Shown here one piece after another: positions 20,301 through 28,041 of a stretch of DNA of 64,000 nt (the first letter of the stretch is position 1; each line of letters starts with the position of its first letter). The stretch lies in NCBI RefSeq assembly GCF_024054565.1, contig NZ_JAMXLR010000072.1, positions 225,390-289,389 on the forward strand, in the 5' to 3' direction. This DNA comes from Aeoliella straminimaris (GTDB taxonomy: Bacteria; Planctomycetota; Planctomycetia; Pirellulales; Lacipirellulaceae). The position numbers and the translations under genes are program-made. The notes beneath the pieces are model-generated. The model saw nothing but the letters and a program-made list of their open reading frames with translations, made no database searches and had not been told where the DNA came from.

Positions 20301-21943
20301 ACCAGACGCTCTCCGCCACACAGGTGCTTGCTCTTTATAACGGAACGACCACGCCCAGCTATTCGCAGATCACCCCTACGAACCCAGACACCTACGATGT
20401 GTCACTCAACGGGGCGTTCGACCTGGAGCAAGATGACAATTTTGTTATTACCGAATTGAGCAGCCTGGCCGGATCGGTTTTTGCTCTGCCATTGCAGGAC
20501 GAACATTTGGCTGTGATAGCGATTCCGGCGCAAGGTTGGACCGTCAACCTCCTTGATGACCAGAGCCAGGTGATCGCCAGCACCACTTCGAATGCGCTGG
20601 GGGATTACCAGTTCGCCGGTCTGACGCCTGGAACTTACGGAGTGGAACTGGTGCTCCCTGAAGGGTGGGCACAGGTAAGCGGGTTCGTTGGCGAATTTGT
20701 GCTCGAAGCTGGTGAAGGTATCGACGGTTTCGACTTCGTCGCTGCCCAGTTGGGGCTGGTTAACGGCAATGTGTACGACGACATGAATGGCAATGGAGTG
20801 CACGATGCCGGCGACACACCTCGCGGCGGTGCGTTAGTCTACATCGACATGAATCACGACGGTCAGTACGACGTCGGTGTAGAGCCTGCCACCACGACTT
20901 CCGAGGCCGGCGCCTACGCGTTCGATGGCCTGGGCGATGGCACCTACCAACTCCGTCTGGCTCCGATTGCCGGACGACTTGTTACGGGCCCAGTTGCCGA
21001 ACTTCACGAAATCACAATCGTTGGGGGCGATCAGACCACAGGCGAGTTCTACGACTTCCTCACCGCCACCAACACTCCACCGATTGTCGACAGCCTCGTT
21101 ACCACGCCAACGGTCGAAGGAATGCCATTCAGTTTCCACGCGACCTGGACCGACGTCGATACGGAAGGGACGTCTACCGAGGTCACCATCAACTGGGGTG
21201 ACGGGACTTTCTCGACGCAGACCATCGCCCTGGTCAACGGCCAAGGATCCATTACAACTAAGCACGTTTACGCCAACGGCGGTTTCTACGACGCCACTCT
21301 GTTGCTGGCGGATGGATCCGACAACTCGGTGGTGAGTTCGACGCCCTTCACTGCGATTGTCACTGGTGTCGGTATCCATGATGGCGTGTTTGAGATTGTC
21401 GGTACCGATGAGGACGACAATGTCACCGTCATAAAGAATGGACGGCATGGTTTCCTGGTCATTGCCAACTTTCTTCCTCGCATCAAACAAAGATTGAGCT
21501 CAGCGGACGTTACGCTTGTGGAGGTGTCAACGTTTGCTGGCGAAGACTCAATTCGGATTTCCGGCCGTTTCGACGTCCCCGTCGATGTCAACGGTTTGCC
21601 CGTCGATGTCAGGCCTGGTTCCTTGCCTCCGTATTTTTCGCCTCGGCCGGGCCATTCACCTCGGTGCAGGTCCTTTCACCGTCCCGCTTCTCCGCCAGGT
21701 CGCAGCGCCGAAATGCCACGTGAAGGGGCACCTCACGTGCATCGAGGCAATGCTGACAAGGACAGTCCCAGCGGGAGTAAGTCGAATGCTGGCGCCGGTA
21801 TGCGAGGCAGGTTCAATGAGCAATCCGTCGATGCGTTGTTCGAAGAGCTTGGCGAAAAAGGCGATGGCAACGGGGAATTGTTGGGACGCCCTTCCAATTT
21901 CGGCCGGATGCGGAAGGCCATGTGTGGGGCCCGCGGCCGATGA
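14357..21943 (+). CDS. giant exported multidomain surface protein (SdrD-B, LamG, FG-GAP, PKD)
   Basis: A 2528-residue protein. Met at 14357 is chosen because a GGAG site precedes it and the arginine-rich leader runs into FEVLEDRRVLA, the planctomycete export motif. The first about 700 residues are beta-rich and unrecognised. Cna-B/SdrD-B-like modules start at about 17740 and 18070 (GWTVFVDANSN, GWTVFLDANGNGQLDPGE). A LamG-like domain begins at about 18628, is interrupted by seven FG-GAP/VCBS repeats (18920-19940) and resumes at about 19980-20340 (WHHVAFTYD, VKLYVDGALAAS). More B-type modules follow (20560-21060), then a PKD domain (21073-21350, INWGDGTFSTQ) and a VGTDEDDNVTV segment. The last about 110 residues are Arg/Pro/His-rich and atypical. 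It is probably secreted or surface-attached, in adhesion or glycan binding. Confidence 0.88.
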   Translation: MYRAFSRSRCAHSERNRRSRFEVLEDRRVLATVTVGELTLSGDFQNGVATGQVLVGFEEATPLIAINSGQVTADTAGGSFSVVPAGAGTPVSISLYALAANPVIWQSGSSNAVIFDASTLVTTGHSFTADGGTAEGVTVADLASGFFADNLALFDGTSGAADLVNLQGYLDFGVIQLDGLHVDVDQTNFVQVDSDTKTVTLTGVDAMSDDDFTLAGVEIQGELNVTYANSSGNQFSFGGSVDVIASGLAGGPTTSNLQAGLDLVVHQGAISSVDLQPSGSFRVWDLVVAPDDLTFEYVAGDKQFVMYGDAELLVPNGSASDSGGNTTSLTAQLGTASSPGLVIDGSGMVSQVDVSVYGKLNMLGFNFESPQSDPATFQYQSSDGFYELSGKVTAPNFWNAEVTMGTAQQPGVKIKNGSWSVDNLDVAFTDVELGAFEIKNFNAKFFQAASTELDFDFDLEVAFPQSWSVDADIKTSFNEQTKLFEIDDVSMKASGLQVPIGETGLFLIEIDASIQNIEQPSDLIVAGDVTVEYGEAVKIFDESVRLFQARGGFLVDKDELKIDATVWLGALSKSDGKTIGLLGEGSGKLVLDWNDRDYSLDVKASLLDGVFDFEGAFDFYGATSTRPLEIIISAEVDLEVPHGIPLIGGDKLGSADFLFKYIAPDSKGGQADGFIAAWTRVDLIVSHVEFGIEYDFTSDKVKTIGAHEINALKRSGEKPKKKTYVYSQPFTNDSGATQATLSVDWSRTFASVPESAVISVVLPDGTKVEESNFAANGLSLITTSAGGNLGSEMQTHIGAVNPQADSQSYTGNLSGDSNLVTIVGATLTPAINGWAVSGAGIAAGATATYVNATTIKLSDIPTASAPGTELTFTNPYVALPKASGEDYTSYTLQIEFESESKPIDTTSDIEMIEKDPNSNNILIVLKDGIPGGLRIGDTVSISGSSVGGYNVSDTHTVTEITASGVVVDMPYTRSATGGKLSGWTLPQFNATYHLPRPTVLVDSPNLDVTSSELTVTMPVQVDNALAGTTKVDLYIDAFDSSLGANQDFKGVLLSKDVALGPGTQVNGQLQYNASTTVDLSQPGLELLPIEYYLYAVVNDGTNTPVTSTLTSNGSGGFNDVFDNVFSVSGSVTNQVHQDLGGWTVFVDANSNNILDLGEPSYVTSSDGFYGFYANQLPTGTPFNVVVNMLDPTAYTFDAPSLGIPAVGNSVVQDGSGLAAQVNWNGSSPVSADFKVAKFSVIEGVVTNASSSEPLSGWTVFLDANGNGQLDPGEGSTQTASNGGYELTNLLASSIRSISSSGSATSPTTVLNLAGAVPTSLKVGDTITVSGTSESAYNTTHTITAINATSIVTDQTFTATATGGLVVGPDVSETVALAIWNGSAATYAFALDQVQGDLVLDGSGGPNTQQHAGTLEGGATVGTATSFGVIDHPNAATDNQILSVDQASGAQFVSVSSLADLSPGSGAFSAAGWVRPDSGSFAVTQGVAGALGTGGGWALNLAPAFGFAPQQTFASSSGPASTAVGDFNGDNKPDIAVASILGGVGILLNDTAAGATTTNFADQVTITAGLAPNSISTGDFNGDGKLDIVVADLFGNVATVLINNTATGSTTLSFAAPQTFATGSQPDGLEVVDVNADGKPDLVLANQNDHNLSVLLNTTAAGSSTSSFAAQQTFDVGDDPQFVATGDLNDDGKLDLAVLNGGSLSILFNTTAAGAAVASFSPQQVFDTGEHSATLAIGDLNGDTKPDLAIGYSEGSEVLVMLNTTAAQSATASFAASQPFAAGKMPNYVAIEDLDGDGKLDLAAVNNGDASASILLNTTASGAATASFASQLTFALGKSPSAIAFADFNGDMLPDLTAPNLQDNNVSVLLNDSAANLEVELVQNASSRSGSLTLQDTSRLAGDTWHHVAFTYDPDADDTSDGTGAGTVKLYVDGALAASSTNRGSLPTSADISDSSGVSFNIGGQGGGVAPLDGYLDDVSLWDQTLSATQVLALYNGTTTPSYSQITPTNPDTYDVSLNGAFDLEQDDNFVITELSSLAGSVFALPLQDEHLAVIAIPAQGWTVNLLDDQSQVIASTTSNALGDYQFAGLTPGTYGVELVLPEGWAQVSGFVGEFVLEAGEGIDGFDFVAAQLGLVNGNVYDDMNGNGVHDAGDTPRGGALVYIDMNHDGQYDVGVEPATTTSEAGAYAFDGLGDGTYQLRLAPIAGRLVTGPVAELHEITIVGGDQTTGEFYDFLTATNTPPIVDSLVTTPTVEGMPFSFHATWTDVDTEGTSTEVTINWGDGTFSTQTIALVNGQGSITTKHVYANGGFYDATLLLADGSDNSVVSSTPFTAIVTGVGIHDGVFEIVGTDEDDNVTVIKNGRHGFLVIANFLPRIKQRLSSADVTLVEVSTFAGEDSIRISGRFDVPVDVNGLPVDVRPGSLPPYFSPRPGHSPRCRSFHRPASPPGRSAEMPREGAPHVHRGNADKDSPSGSKSNAGAGMRGRFNEQSVDALFEELGEKGDGNGELLGRPSNFGRMRKAMCGARGR
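18921..19940 (+). repeat. seven FG-GAP/VCBS repeats, about 160 nt each
   Basis: Seven in-frame copies of a (V/T/I)GD(F/L)NGDxKPD(I/L) core occur near 18929, 19084, 19248, 19409, 19564, 19729 and 19889, a period of 155-165 bases. Each is followed by a SILLNTTA(A/S)G-type segment and an ASF...QTF segment. The Asp-rich loops are of the calcium-binding type seen in VCBS/FG-GAP propellers. Seven blades would complete a propeller. Confidence 0.85.
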
Positions 21944-22038
21944 TCGCACGGCGCGTGAATGCAGTGGTCCGGTGCTCGTCGTAGTTCAACTTCCGGTGTC
22001 GCGGGGTGACGAACTCAGACGCCGCATTGCTCGGAAGA

Positions 22039-23547
22039 TCAATACGCCGCTCCGTGCCCATAGAGTGGCAGGTGTCGGTAGTACACTTCGAGCATGTAGA
22101 TTGACAGGCAAGTGGTGAACAATCGCCCTCCTTGGGAGCCCCAGCGATCGCCGTTGGGGTCCCAGCTACCTCGGTCGCGGCCGTGCTTTTCCTGTTCCTG
22201 AGGGAGCAGCTGTCGCATAACACCATTCCACTTTCGCCATGCATCGCCTTCCATGTGATGCATGACTTGTGTGGCATAATACCAATGGTAGACATTCCGT
22301 TCGTCCCATTCGGGTAGAAATCCGAGCAGATACGATACGCCATCCTGAAGCCGTTGATCATTTCGTTCCCAACCAAGATACTGCCGGCAAAGCAGGCCTT
22401 CGGCGGTCATGGCCGGCGTTGCTCCACTACCGCGAGAGCGGTACGAATAGCGGCTGCCGTACTCATGCGACACGGAGTCAAGGTACTCGCTCAACCGACG
22501 AAATGTATCGCTGGGAACCTCGAGTCCTGCCATGCGAGCGCTTTGCAGTGCCATCGCAAACCAACCCGTCACCGAAAGATCCTCGTCGCGCCCTGGTTGA
22601 TAACGCCAACCGCCGGCGGATGTCTGAATCTTTACACAATAGTCGACTGCCTTCTGAGCTGGCTTGCGCAGTTCCGGATCACGGGTCATCGCGTAGAGTT
22701 CGCAAATTGCGATAGTGCACTGGGCGTGCGTGTAGAGTCGCGCGTCGCCGACGTTTTCCTGATAAAAATGGCCATCATCATACTGTTGCGCAAGAAGCCA
22801 ATTCCAGCCGCGAGTCACGACCCGTGGAAACTCGTCACCCGGCAGCGGTTGATGCGTGTGGCCATGCCCCTGAAAGGCCAGCAACGCCATCGCCGTGGCG
22901 GCCTCGCGGTTCTCGCGATTACCTCCGTCGCGGTACGGTCCACGAAGGCTCCATGAACCATTGCTTTGCTGTTGCTTCGCAAGCCATCGCAAACCCTCCA
23001 TCACTGCGCCGTCCGTCAGCGCGGTTCCGCCGTAGGCATCTCGAAGTGCCTCACGCATGCCTGGCGTACGTCCACTCAGCGCCAGGCCGACGCTAATCGA
23101 GGGGGTGTCGCTAGCTGCTAGCATTCCTTCGGGGTTAACGGGAACCACGTCAGGCATACTCAATGGATCGATCACGACAGGTAGTTCATCGGGCGAGAGT
23201 TCACTCTGCTCGATCACCACGTCTTGCGGCACGTTCAGGTCATCGATAGCGTCGAGGTCAATGTCGCCGAGTTCCTCGGCATATCGGGCGTTGAGTAGAA
23301 ACGGCACCTCAACCGTACTGGCCATAGCCAACAGTCCTAGGATAATTAGCGCGACCATATGAACGACAGCGCTCGCAAGCCACGGCGGTGACTCGCGGAG
23401 CCAGGAGGTGAGATCGATCAGTGGGGCAGCCTCCTGATCATTGGCCGAAGGCGGGACGGCACCTGGCTGCGGAGTCCTCTCTCCTCCGGCTGGCGATTGG
23501 GCCGCCGCTGGGTGCTTAAGGTCGAGTTCAAGGTCCGCTGTCGGCAT
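22039..23547 (-). CDS. membrane-anchored prenyltransferase / squalene-cyclase-like barrel protein
   Basis: The 502-residue frame is taken from Met at 23547; sequence upstream in the open frame is Arg/Cys-rich and not protein-like. There is a Pro/Ala-rich N-terminus, one membrane segment (LASAVVHMVALIILGLLAMA) and an acidic linker. About 300 residues of alpha6/alpha6-barrel repeats follow (EGLRWLAKQQQSNGSWSL, AATAMALLAFQGHGHT, GWRYQPGRDEDLSVTGWFAM, GLLCRQYLGW). These match the prenyltransferase/squalene oxidase repeat fold common in planctomycetes. The DxDD cyclase acid motif is not seen, so terpene cyclisation is unlikely. The barrel probably faces the periplasm. It converges with the giant protein gene. 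Confidence 0.8.
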   Translation of the reverse strand: MPTADLELDLKHPAAAQSPAGGERTPQPGAVPPSANDQEAAPLIDLTSWLRESPPWLASAVVHMVALIILGLLAMASTVEVPFLLNARYAEELGDIDLDAIDDLNVPQDVVIEQSELSPDELPVVIDPLSMPDVVPVNPEGMLAASDTPSISVGLALSGRTPGMREALRDAYGGTALTDGAVMEGLRWLAKQQQSNGSWSLRGPYRDGGNRENREAATAMALLAFQGHGHTHQPLPGDEFPRVVTRGWNWLLAQQYDDGHFYQENVGDARLYTHAQCTIAICELYAMTRDPELRKPAQKAVDYCVKIQTSAGGWRYQPGRDEDLSVTGWFAMALQSARMAGLEVPSDTFRRLSEYLDSVSHEYGSRYSYRSRGSGATPAMTAEGLLCRQYLGWERNDQRLQDGVSYLLGFLPEWDERNVYHWYYATQVMHHMEGDAWRKWNGVMRQLLPQEQEKHGRDRGSWDPNGDRWGSQGGRLFTTCLSIYMLEVYYRHLPLYGHGAAY

Positions 23548-23943
23548 GAGGTGGCGATGAGCAGAAGTGATGGATGCCGCAAACGCAAGCATGCCGCTGG
23601 GTCCGTCCACTTTCACGGTATCGGCGTGTACCCCGCCCGGCAACCAGCACTCGCAGCGGAATCGGCAATTCCGCGCGAACCGGTGGGCTGAACAGCCTGT
23701 CTTCCCCATTGTTCGCCAAATCGCCCTCAAGCATTCCCGCCGGAGACCCGACCAACAGTTAGAACGGAGATTTTGCGAAACTCCATACGGTTCACGAGCA
23801 GATAATCGTCCGCCCGGCAATTAGGACTTTAGCAGCAGGAAAATTACCCCGGGCCCCCCATTGAAGCTTCCAACCTGGGGGCATAGAATTTGGGACTCGC
23901 ATGGGACGCTTCTCGATTACCGTCCCAGAAGCAAAATCATTGT
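23548..23943. other. gap between barrel protein and tRNA
   Basis: The first part is an open extension of the gene at 22039-23547 but lacks protein character. The rest presumably holds promoters for that gene and for the tRNA. Nothing else is recognised. Confidence 0.4.
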
Positions 23944-24017
<74 letters not shown>

Positions 24018-24167
24018 CTTTTTCTAAACCCTAGCCAGACCTGGACTTAGGTTACCCGGCCACGCGTGCCGGAGCGGCTCTTTGCCGAAGCCAAAGGGGG
24101 AATGCTAAGGGGGAACTCTTCGAGACTTCCCCCTTTGCGCCCTCTTGCTACCGCAAAGGGCGCTATC

Positions 24168-25004
24168 ATGCCGCGACTTTTTCATCGGCCTCCCGCGTAT
24201 CGACTCCACAAGTCAACCAAGCAAGCGGTCGTCTCGTTGTTTGGTGAGCGGCTCTACTTGGGGCCCTACGGCTCGCAGCAGAGCCATGCTCGCTACCAAG
24301 AGATACTCAAGCAGTGGGAGCGGGCTCGCCATCAGCAATCGCAGCCAGCGACTCCCCAGCATGCCAGCGGTGACGCCGCTGTCGAGGCGAAAATCGCCTC
24401 GGTTACCACCGCCACACTCCGCGAAAAGCGACTGGCTGGCTCGCCGGTGACCCTCAGCGAGCTGATCCTTGTCTACCGCCGCCACACGCACGAGTACTAC
24501 CGGAAAAACGGCCAAGTAACCCGCGAGGCGGGAGCCATCGACGATGTCCTTCGTCTGTTGCGGAAGCATCATGCGATGACCTACGCAGCCGACTTCGGTC
24601 CGCTCGCCCTTGACGAGCTGCGGGGGGCGATGATCGATGAACTCGATTGGTCGCGGAAGTACATCAACAAGCAAGTCAACCGCTTGCGGGCCATGTTCAA
24701 GTGGGCGTCTGCCAAAGAAGTCATTGAGGCTTCGGTATCCACGGCGCTCCGCGAGTTGCCGGGACTCAAGAAAGGGCGTACGCGAGCTCGTGAGATCGAG
24801 CGTGTCACAGTGGTTGATGATGGCATCATCGACGCGACGCTCACCCACTTGCCGCCGATGGTGGCCGACATGGTCCGTATCCAGCGGCTTACCAGTGCTC
24901 GGCCGGGGGAAATTTGCAGTATGTCCCCTGTGGATATCGACACCCTGGGCGATGTTTGGGTCGCGTACGTCGGTAGTAGTTTTCTGCCGGGATTGCCAGC
25001 GTAG
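24168..25004 (+). pseudogene. truncated tyrosine recombinase (integrase)
   Basis: From Met at 24168 (MPRLFHRPPAYRLHKSTKQA) the frame gives 278 residues. The N-terminus (AVVSLFGERLYLGPYGS) and the core-binding SAM-like region (WSRKYINKQVNRLRAMFKWA) match site-specific integrases common in planctomycetes. The first catalytic Arg appears in RLTSARPGEICSM, but the frame ends about 30 residues later. The Lys, HxxR, His/Trp and Tyr parts of the active site are gone. The last about 12 residues (after GDVW) look like unrelated sequence, which places the break near 24970. It cannot be an active recombinase. Its position beside tRNA-fMet indicates a decayed integrative element. Confidence 0.85.
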
Positions 25005-25140
25005 TAAGAGGATGCGATTGAGGTCCAATTGGTAGCGTCAAGAGCGCCCGCATTTGGAGAATTGATCTGATAGGTGGAGAAGGTTACCGGCGCTCCGGTG
25101 GAGTTCCCGCGCCGCTCACGGTGGGCAAGCATCTCCAAAC
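24976..25140 (-). pseudogene. possible fragment of a PEP-CTERM/LamG-like secreted protein
   Basis: On the minus strand, starting just past the integrase break, the frame reads VTFSTYQINSPNAGALDA then TNWTSIASSYYAGNPGRK. This resembles a pattern (f-x-Y-x-I-x-S-x-x-G-x-L-x-x-x-x-W-x-S-I) often found in planctomycete PEP-CTERM proteins. There is no start or end. The assignment rests on pattern memory only and may be wrong. Confidence 0.3.
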
Positions 25141-25346
25141 GTACAACGTGTTGAGATGTTCCAGACAACTCTCGTCGGCCACGCTTCGCGAACTGTGGGA
25201 TGACCTTGGAGGTCACCGTGGACCCGCTGCCCGTTGACGCTGCTCCATTAAAGCATGAACGGAATCAGGACCGTTTGTGCGCCTTTTCAACGGATTGCTC
25301 TGCACACTGCGACGCACTAGAAATCCGGAAAGTAGATATGTCCGTC
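25141..25346. other. short gap beyond the integrase scar
   Basis: No gene is recognised here. It lies between the integrase scar and the 3' end of the minus-strand sugar operon. Confidence 0.3.
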
Positions 25347-27104
25347 CTAATGTCTAACGAACGCTTTCACCGTCGCATGCGGTCGTTGAGGATCGGCATC
25401 AACTGCTCGCACCCGATAGCGCCCCACGGCGGCAGGCACGATGAATGTCTCCGCGTAATGCACCACAAACGGTTCGAACGCGCCGCTGGGGCTCTCCACG
25501 ATGGCTTCGCTTCCTTCCACTAAGTTCAGAACGTTGACGCCGCCGTTCGTGTTGTGATCGACCGGCTCGGTGAACCAATGACGTCGGGTTTCAATGAACT
25601 CGGTTTTGTGGAGACCAGTCACCTCCTCCCGCCAGCCCTTTCCTGAGTCTACGGTTTGGATTTGATTGACGAGTTCACGTTCGACCCATGCCGTGGTGCG
25701 ATCCCACTGGATGTTTGCAATCCCGTGATCGAGGTGAATCGGGCGTGGAAGTCCATCGAGCCCCAGGCGGCCCCAGTCCCACATTTTGAACGTGAAGATG
25801 TAGGGAGTTGCACTGATCTCGAGCACCATGCTGTCGGAACCACTGCAGTGGCAGGTTCCCGCCGGAATCAGGAAATGATCATGTTTTTTGGCCGGGAATC
25901 TATTGGCGTAAGCGTCGGCGTCGAACTCAATCTCGCCAGCTTGAGCGCGTTGCAGGTCTTTGATCATGGATTCGCAATCCACACCCTCGCGCAAGCCCAG
26001 GTATACCGACGCCTCTGGACCTGCGTCTAGCAGGTAATAACTTTCATCCTGCGTATAGTTCATCCCAAAGTGCTTTTGAATGTAGCTTGTGAGCGGGTGC
26101 ACTTGAAACGACAGATTGCCTCCGCCCATCGTATCGAGAAAGTCGAAACGAATGGGGAACTCCACACCGAAGCGTTCGAACACCCTATCGCCGAGCAACT
26201 CTTTGGGATGACGCAGCACCAGATCGAGTGACGGAATCTCGATGGCTGTGTCGGCAATGCCGAGCAGCAGGCTGTTCTCTTCGGGTACGCAATCGAAGCA
26301 CCAGCCGTAGTTCGGTGGGTCCCGGTCCAAGTCGCAAACTTCTCGCATCCACTGCCCGCCCCAGGGGGCTGGATCGAAGAACGGCACCACGCGAAACGGG
26401 CGCGACACAGTATATTCGAGGCCACGCCGTACCGCCTCGCCAGTCGCCAATTTCGGTTCTGCGTGATTGTGGGTATCGAGTACGAAATCGCAGCGTTCTA
26501 GCAACGGCAGTTTCCATCGATCAGCGACACGCCAATCCACGAAGAAGGCTCGTTTGTACTGGAGTTTTGCGTCCTCGTGACGATTTTCGATGCCGAGGTT
26601 ACTCGCCTCATTGCGACGGAAACGGCCTTGCGCTTCCCAGCGGGCAAGATCCGCATACACGAGAATGTCCGCCTCTACGAGGTGCGTGGCACCTGGGCCC
26701 ACCACCAGGACGAGCCCCGGCGGCGAGGAGCGAATCTCGTTCCGTGTTGCTGCCGTCCGATCTTCGTCGAACCAGGCGGGAAGTGTGAGCGGTGATAAGT
26801 ATCCGAACACCAAATCTTCGCCACCAAGGTAGGGCTCCACTAAGGCTTCGACTCGTTCGGATTCGAGCATTGCCTGGTTCGCATTGCAAACGGCCACCGG
26901 CTTGAGTAGCTCGGAGAATTGCTTCAGCAAGTAGTCTACGTCTACGCCTGGATAGCAATCGACGGCAAGCACGATTCGACCCGAACCCTGCTCCTTTACA
27001 GCCGCGGCAAGCCGATGTCCGATCTCGTTCCAACCTGCAACGCACGCGTCCTCAGTGGCAGGCACCTGGATGATGGGTTTCTTGTTGTACGTACTTCGTC
27101 TCAC
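25347..27104 (-). CDS. mannose-6-phosphate isomerase-like protein fused to a kinase-like domain
   Basis: A 585-residue protein. The C-terminal 340 residues are a type I phosphomannose isomerase-like cupin: zinc ligands appear in SFQVHP (Gln334, His336), Glu354 (QDESYY) and His419 (HFLIPAGTCHCSG). The enzyme class interconverts mannose 6-phosphate and fructose 6-phosphate. The N-terminal about 240 residues look like a P-loop kinase (uridine-kinase-type) fold, but RIVLAVDCYPGVDVDYL lacks the GxxxxGK(S/T) lysine, so that half is probably not an active kinase. This long fused form is known in several bacterial groups. It lies one base downstream of the ROK kinase gene, so co-transcription is near certain. 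Confidence 0.85.
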   Translation of the reverse strand: MRRSTYNKKPIIQVPATEDACVAGWNEIGHRLAAAVKEQGSGRIVLAVDCYPGVDVDYLLKQFSELLKPVAVCNANQAMLESERVEALVEPYLGGEDLVFGYLSPLTLPAWFDEDRTAATRNEIRSSPPGLVLVVGPGATHLVEADILVYADLARWEAQGRFRRNEASNLGIENRHEDAKLQYKRAFFVDWRVADRWKLPLLERCDFVLDTHNHAEPKLATGEAVRRGLEYTVSRPFRVVPFFDPAPWGGQWMREVCDLDRDPPNYGWCFDCVPEENSLLLGIADTAIEIPSLDLVLRHPKELLGDRVFERFGVEFPIRFDFLDTMGGGNLSFQVHPLTSYIQKHFGMNYTQDESYYLLDAGPEASVYLGLREGVDCESMIKDLQRAQAGEIEFDADAYANRFPAKKHDHFLIPAGTCHCSGSDSMVLEISATPYIFTFKMWDWGRLGLDGLPRPIHLDHGIANIQWDRTTAWVERELVNQIQTVDSGKGWREEVTGLHKTEFIETRRHWFTEPVDHNTNGGVNVLNLVEGSEAIVESPSGAFEPFVVHYAETFIVPAAVGRYRVRAVDADPQRPHATVKAFVRH

Positions 27105-27105
27105 G

Positions 27106-28041
27106 TCACGCTTTCAAAGATAGTCTCTGATCGACGAGCCACTCCGCACCTACCAGGGCCGCAGCGTCGCCGAGCTGCGAGGCCACTACTGTTACGTTTC
27201 CCCACGGGGTGTGGGCATGCTTCGTCACATACTCAGCAATTGCCGGTAGAATGATATCCCGGCTCCGCATTACGCCACCGCCGAGCACAACGATGGAAGG
27301 GTCATAGGCATGCACAAGATTAACGGCAACTGTCCCCCAAACGGCCAGACTTCTCGCAACAACGGCCGCAGCGCATTCGTCTCCCGACGCAGCCGCTTTA
27401 AAAACGTCCTCGTACTGGGGTGCAAGGGTCGAGAGGTCTGAACGTCCCATCGCGGCCAAAATGCGCGGAAGTGCTGAACTGGATGCTTCGGTCTCGGCGC
27501 AACCACGATTGCCGCAGACACACTGGCGGCCGCCAACGACGACGGTCTGATGTCCGCCAAGAATGGCGGCCTGCCCATGGATGCCGACGAGCAATTCACC
27601 CTGCACCAGGGCGGCGGTCCCGATACCGGTGCCCAGAGTGATCATCACCGCGTTGTCGTGCCCCGTCGCGGCCCCCGCGACTTTCTCCCCAATCAATGCA
27701 AGGCGGGCGTCGTTCTCAATGACTGCGGGCAAGCTCCAGCTTGATTCAGTCCATCGCGTGAAGTCTTCAGCAGCCACTGGACCATACTTACCAAATTCGC
27801 CCAATACCCGACCGTCGGGATCGATGATACTGGGAAAGGAGATACCGACCCCGTTGCAGTCCCGGGGGCGAATCGCCGCCGATTCGCAAAGCTGCTGCAC
27901 AGCCGCGGCAACTTCGGCAAGTCGCTCCACCAGCGGCCGGGACGAACGAGCATCGATTGCGAGTTGCCGCAACACATATCCACTTCGCACCAGGCCAACC
28001 TTGATGCGAGTGCCGCCGAAGTCACACGCGATAACCGTCAT
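27106..28041 (-). CDS. ROK-family sugar kinase
   Basis: A 311-residue ROK protein. It has ATP-phosphate loop DFGGTRIKVGLV (residues 7-18), a second phosphate motif ITLGTGIGTA, the HGQAAILGGHQ sugar-site region, and the zinc motif CVCGNRGCAE. No N-terminal DNA-binding domain is present, so it is a kinase and not a ROK repressor. It should phosphorylate a hexose in the cytoplasm; mannose or fructose is the best guess because the next gene is isomerase-like. Its start overlaps the stop of the GntR-type regulator (ATGA at 28038-28041). Confidence 0.9.
   Translation of the reverse strand: MTVIACDFGGTRIKVGLVRSGYVLRQLAIDARSSRPLVERLAEVAAAVQQLCESAAIRPRDCNGVGISFPSIIDPDGRVLGEFGKYGPVAAEDFTRWTESSWSLPAVIENDARLALIGEKVAGAATGHDNAVMITLGTGIGTAALVQGELLVGIHGQAAILGGHQTVVVGGRQCVCGNRGCAETEASSSALPRILAAMGRSDLSTLAPQYEDVFKAAASGDECAAAVVARSLAVWGTVAVNLVHAYDPSIVVLGGGVMRSRDIILPAIAEYVTKHAHTPWGNVTVVASQLGDAAALVGAEWLVDQRLSLKA

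Noticed and set aside
23548..23820. 91-residue extension of the barrel protein
   Set aside because: It is rich in Arg and Cys, lacks a ribosome site, and does not fit the family's N-terminus.
24581..25216. 211-codon minus-strand frame across the integrase
   Set aside because: Most of it is antisense to the integrase; only the part past the break (24976-25140) looks protein-like.
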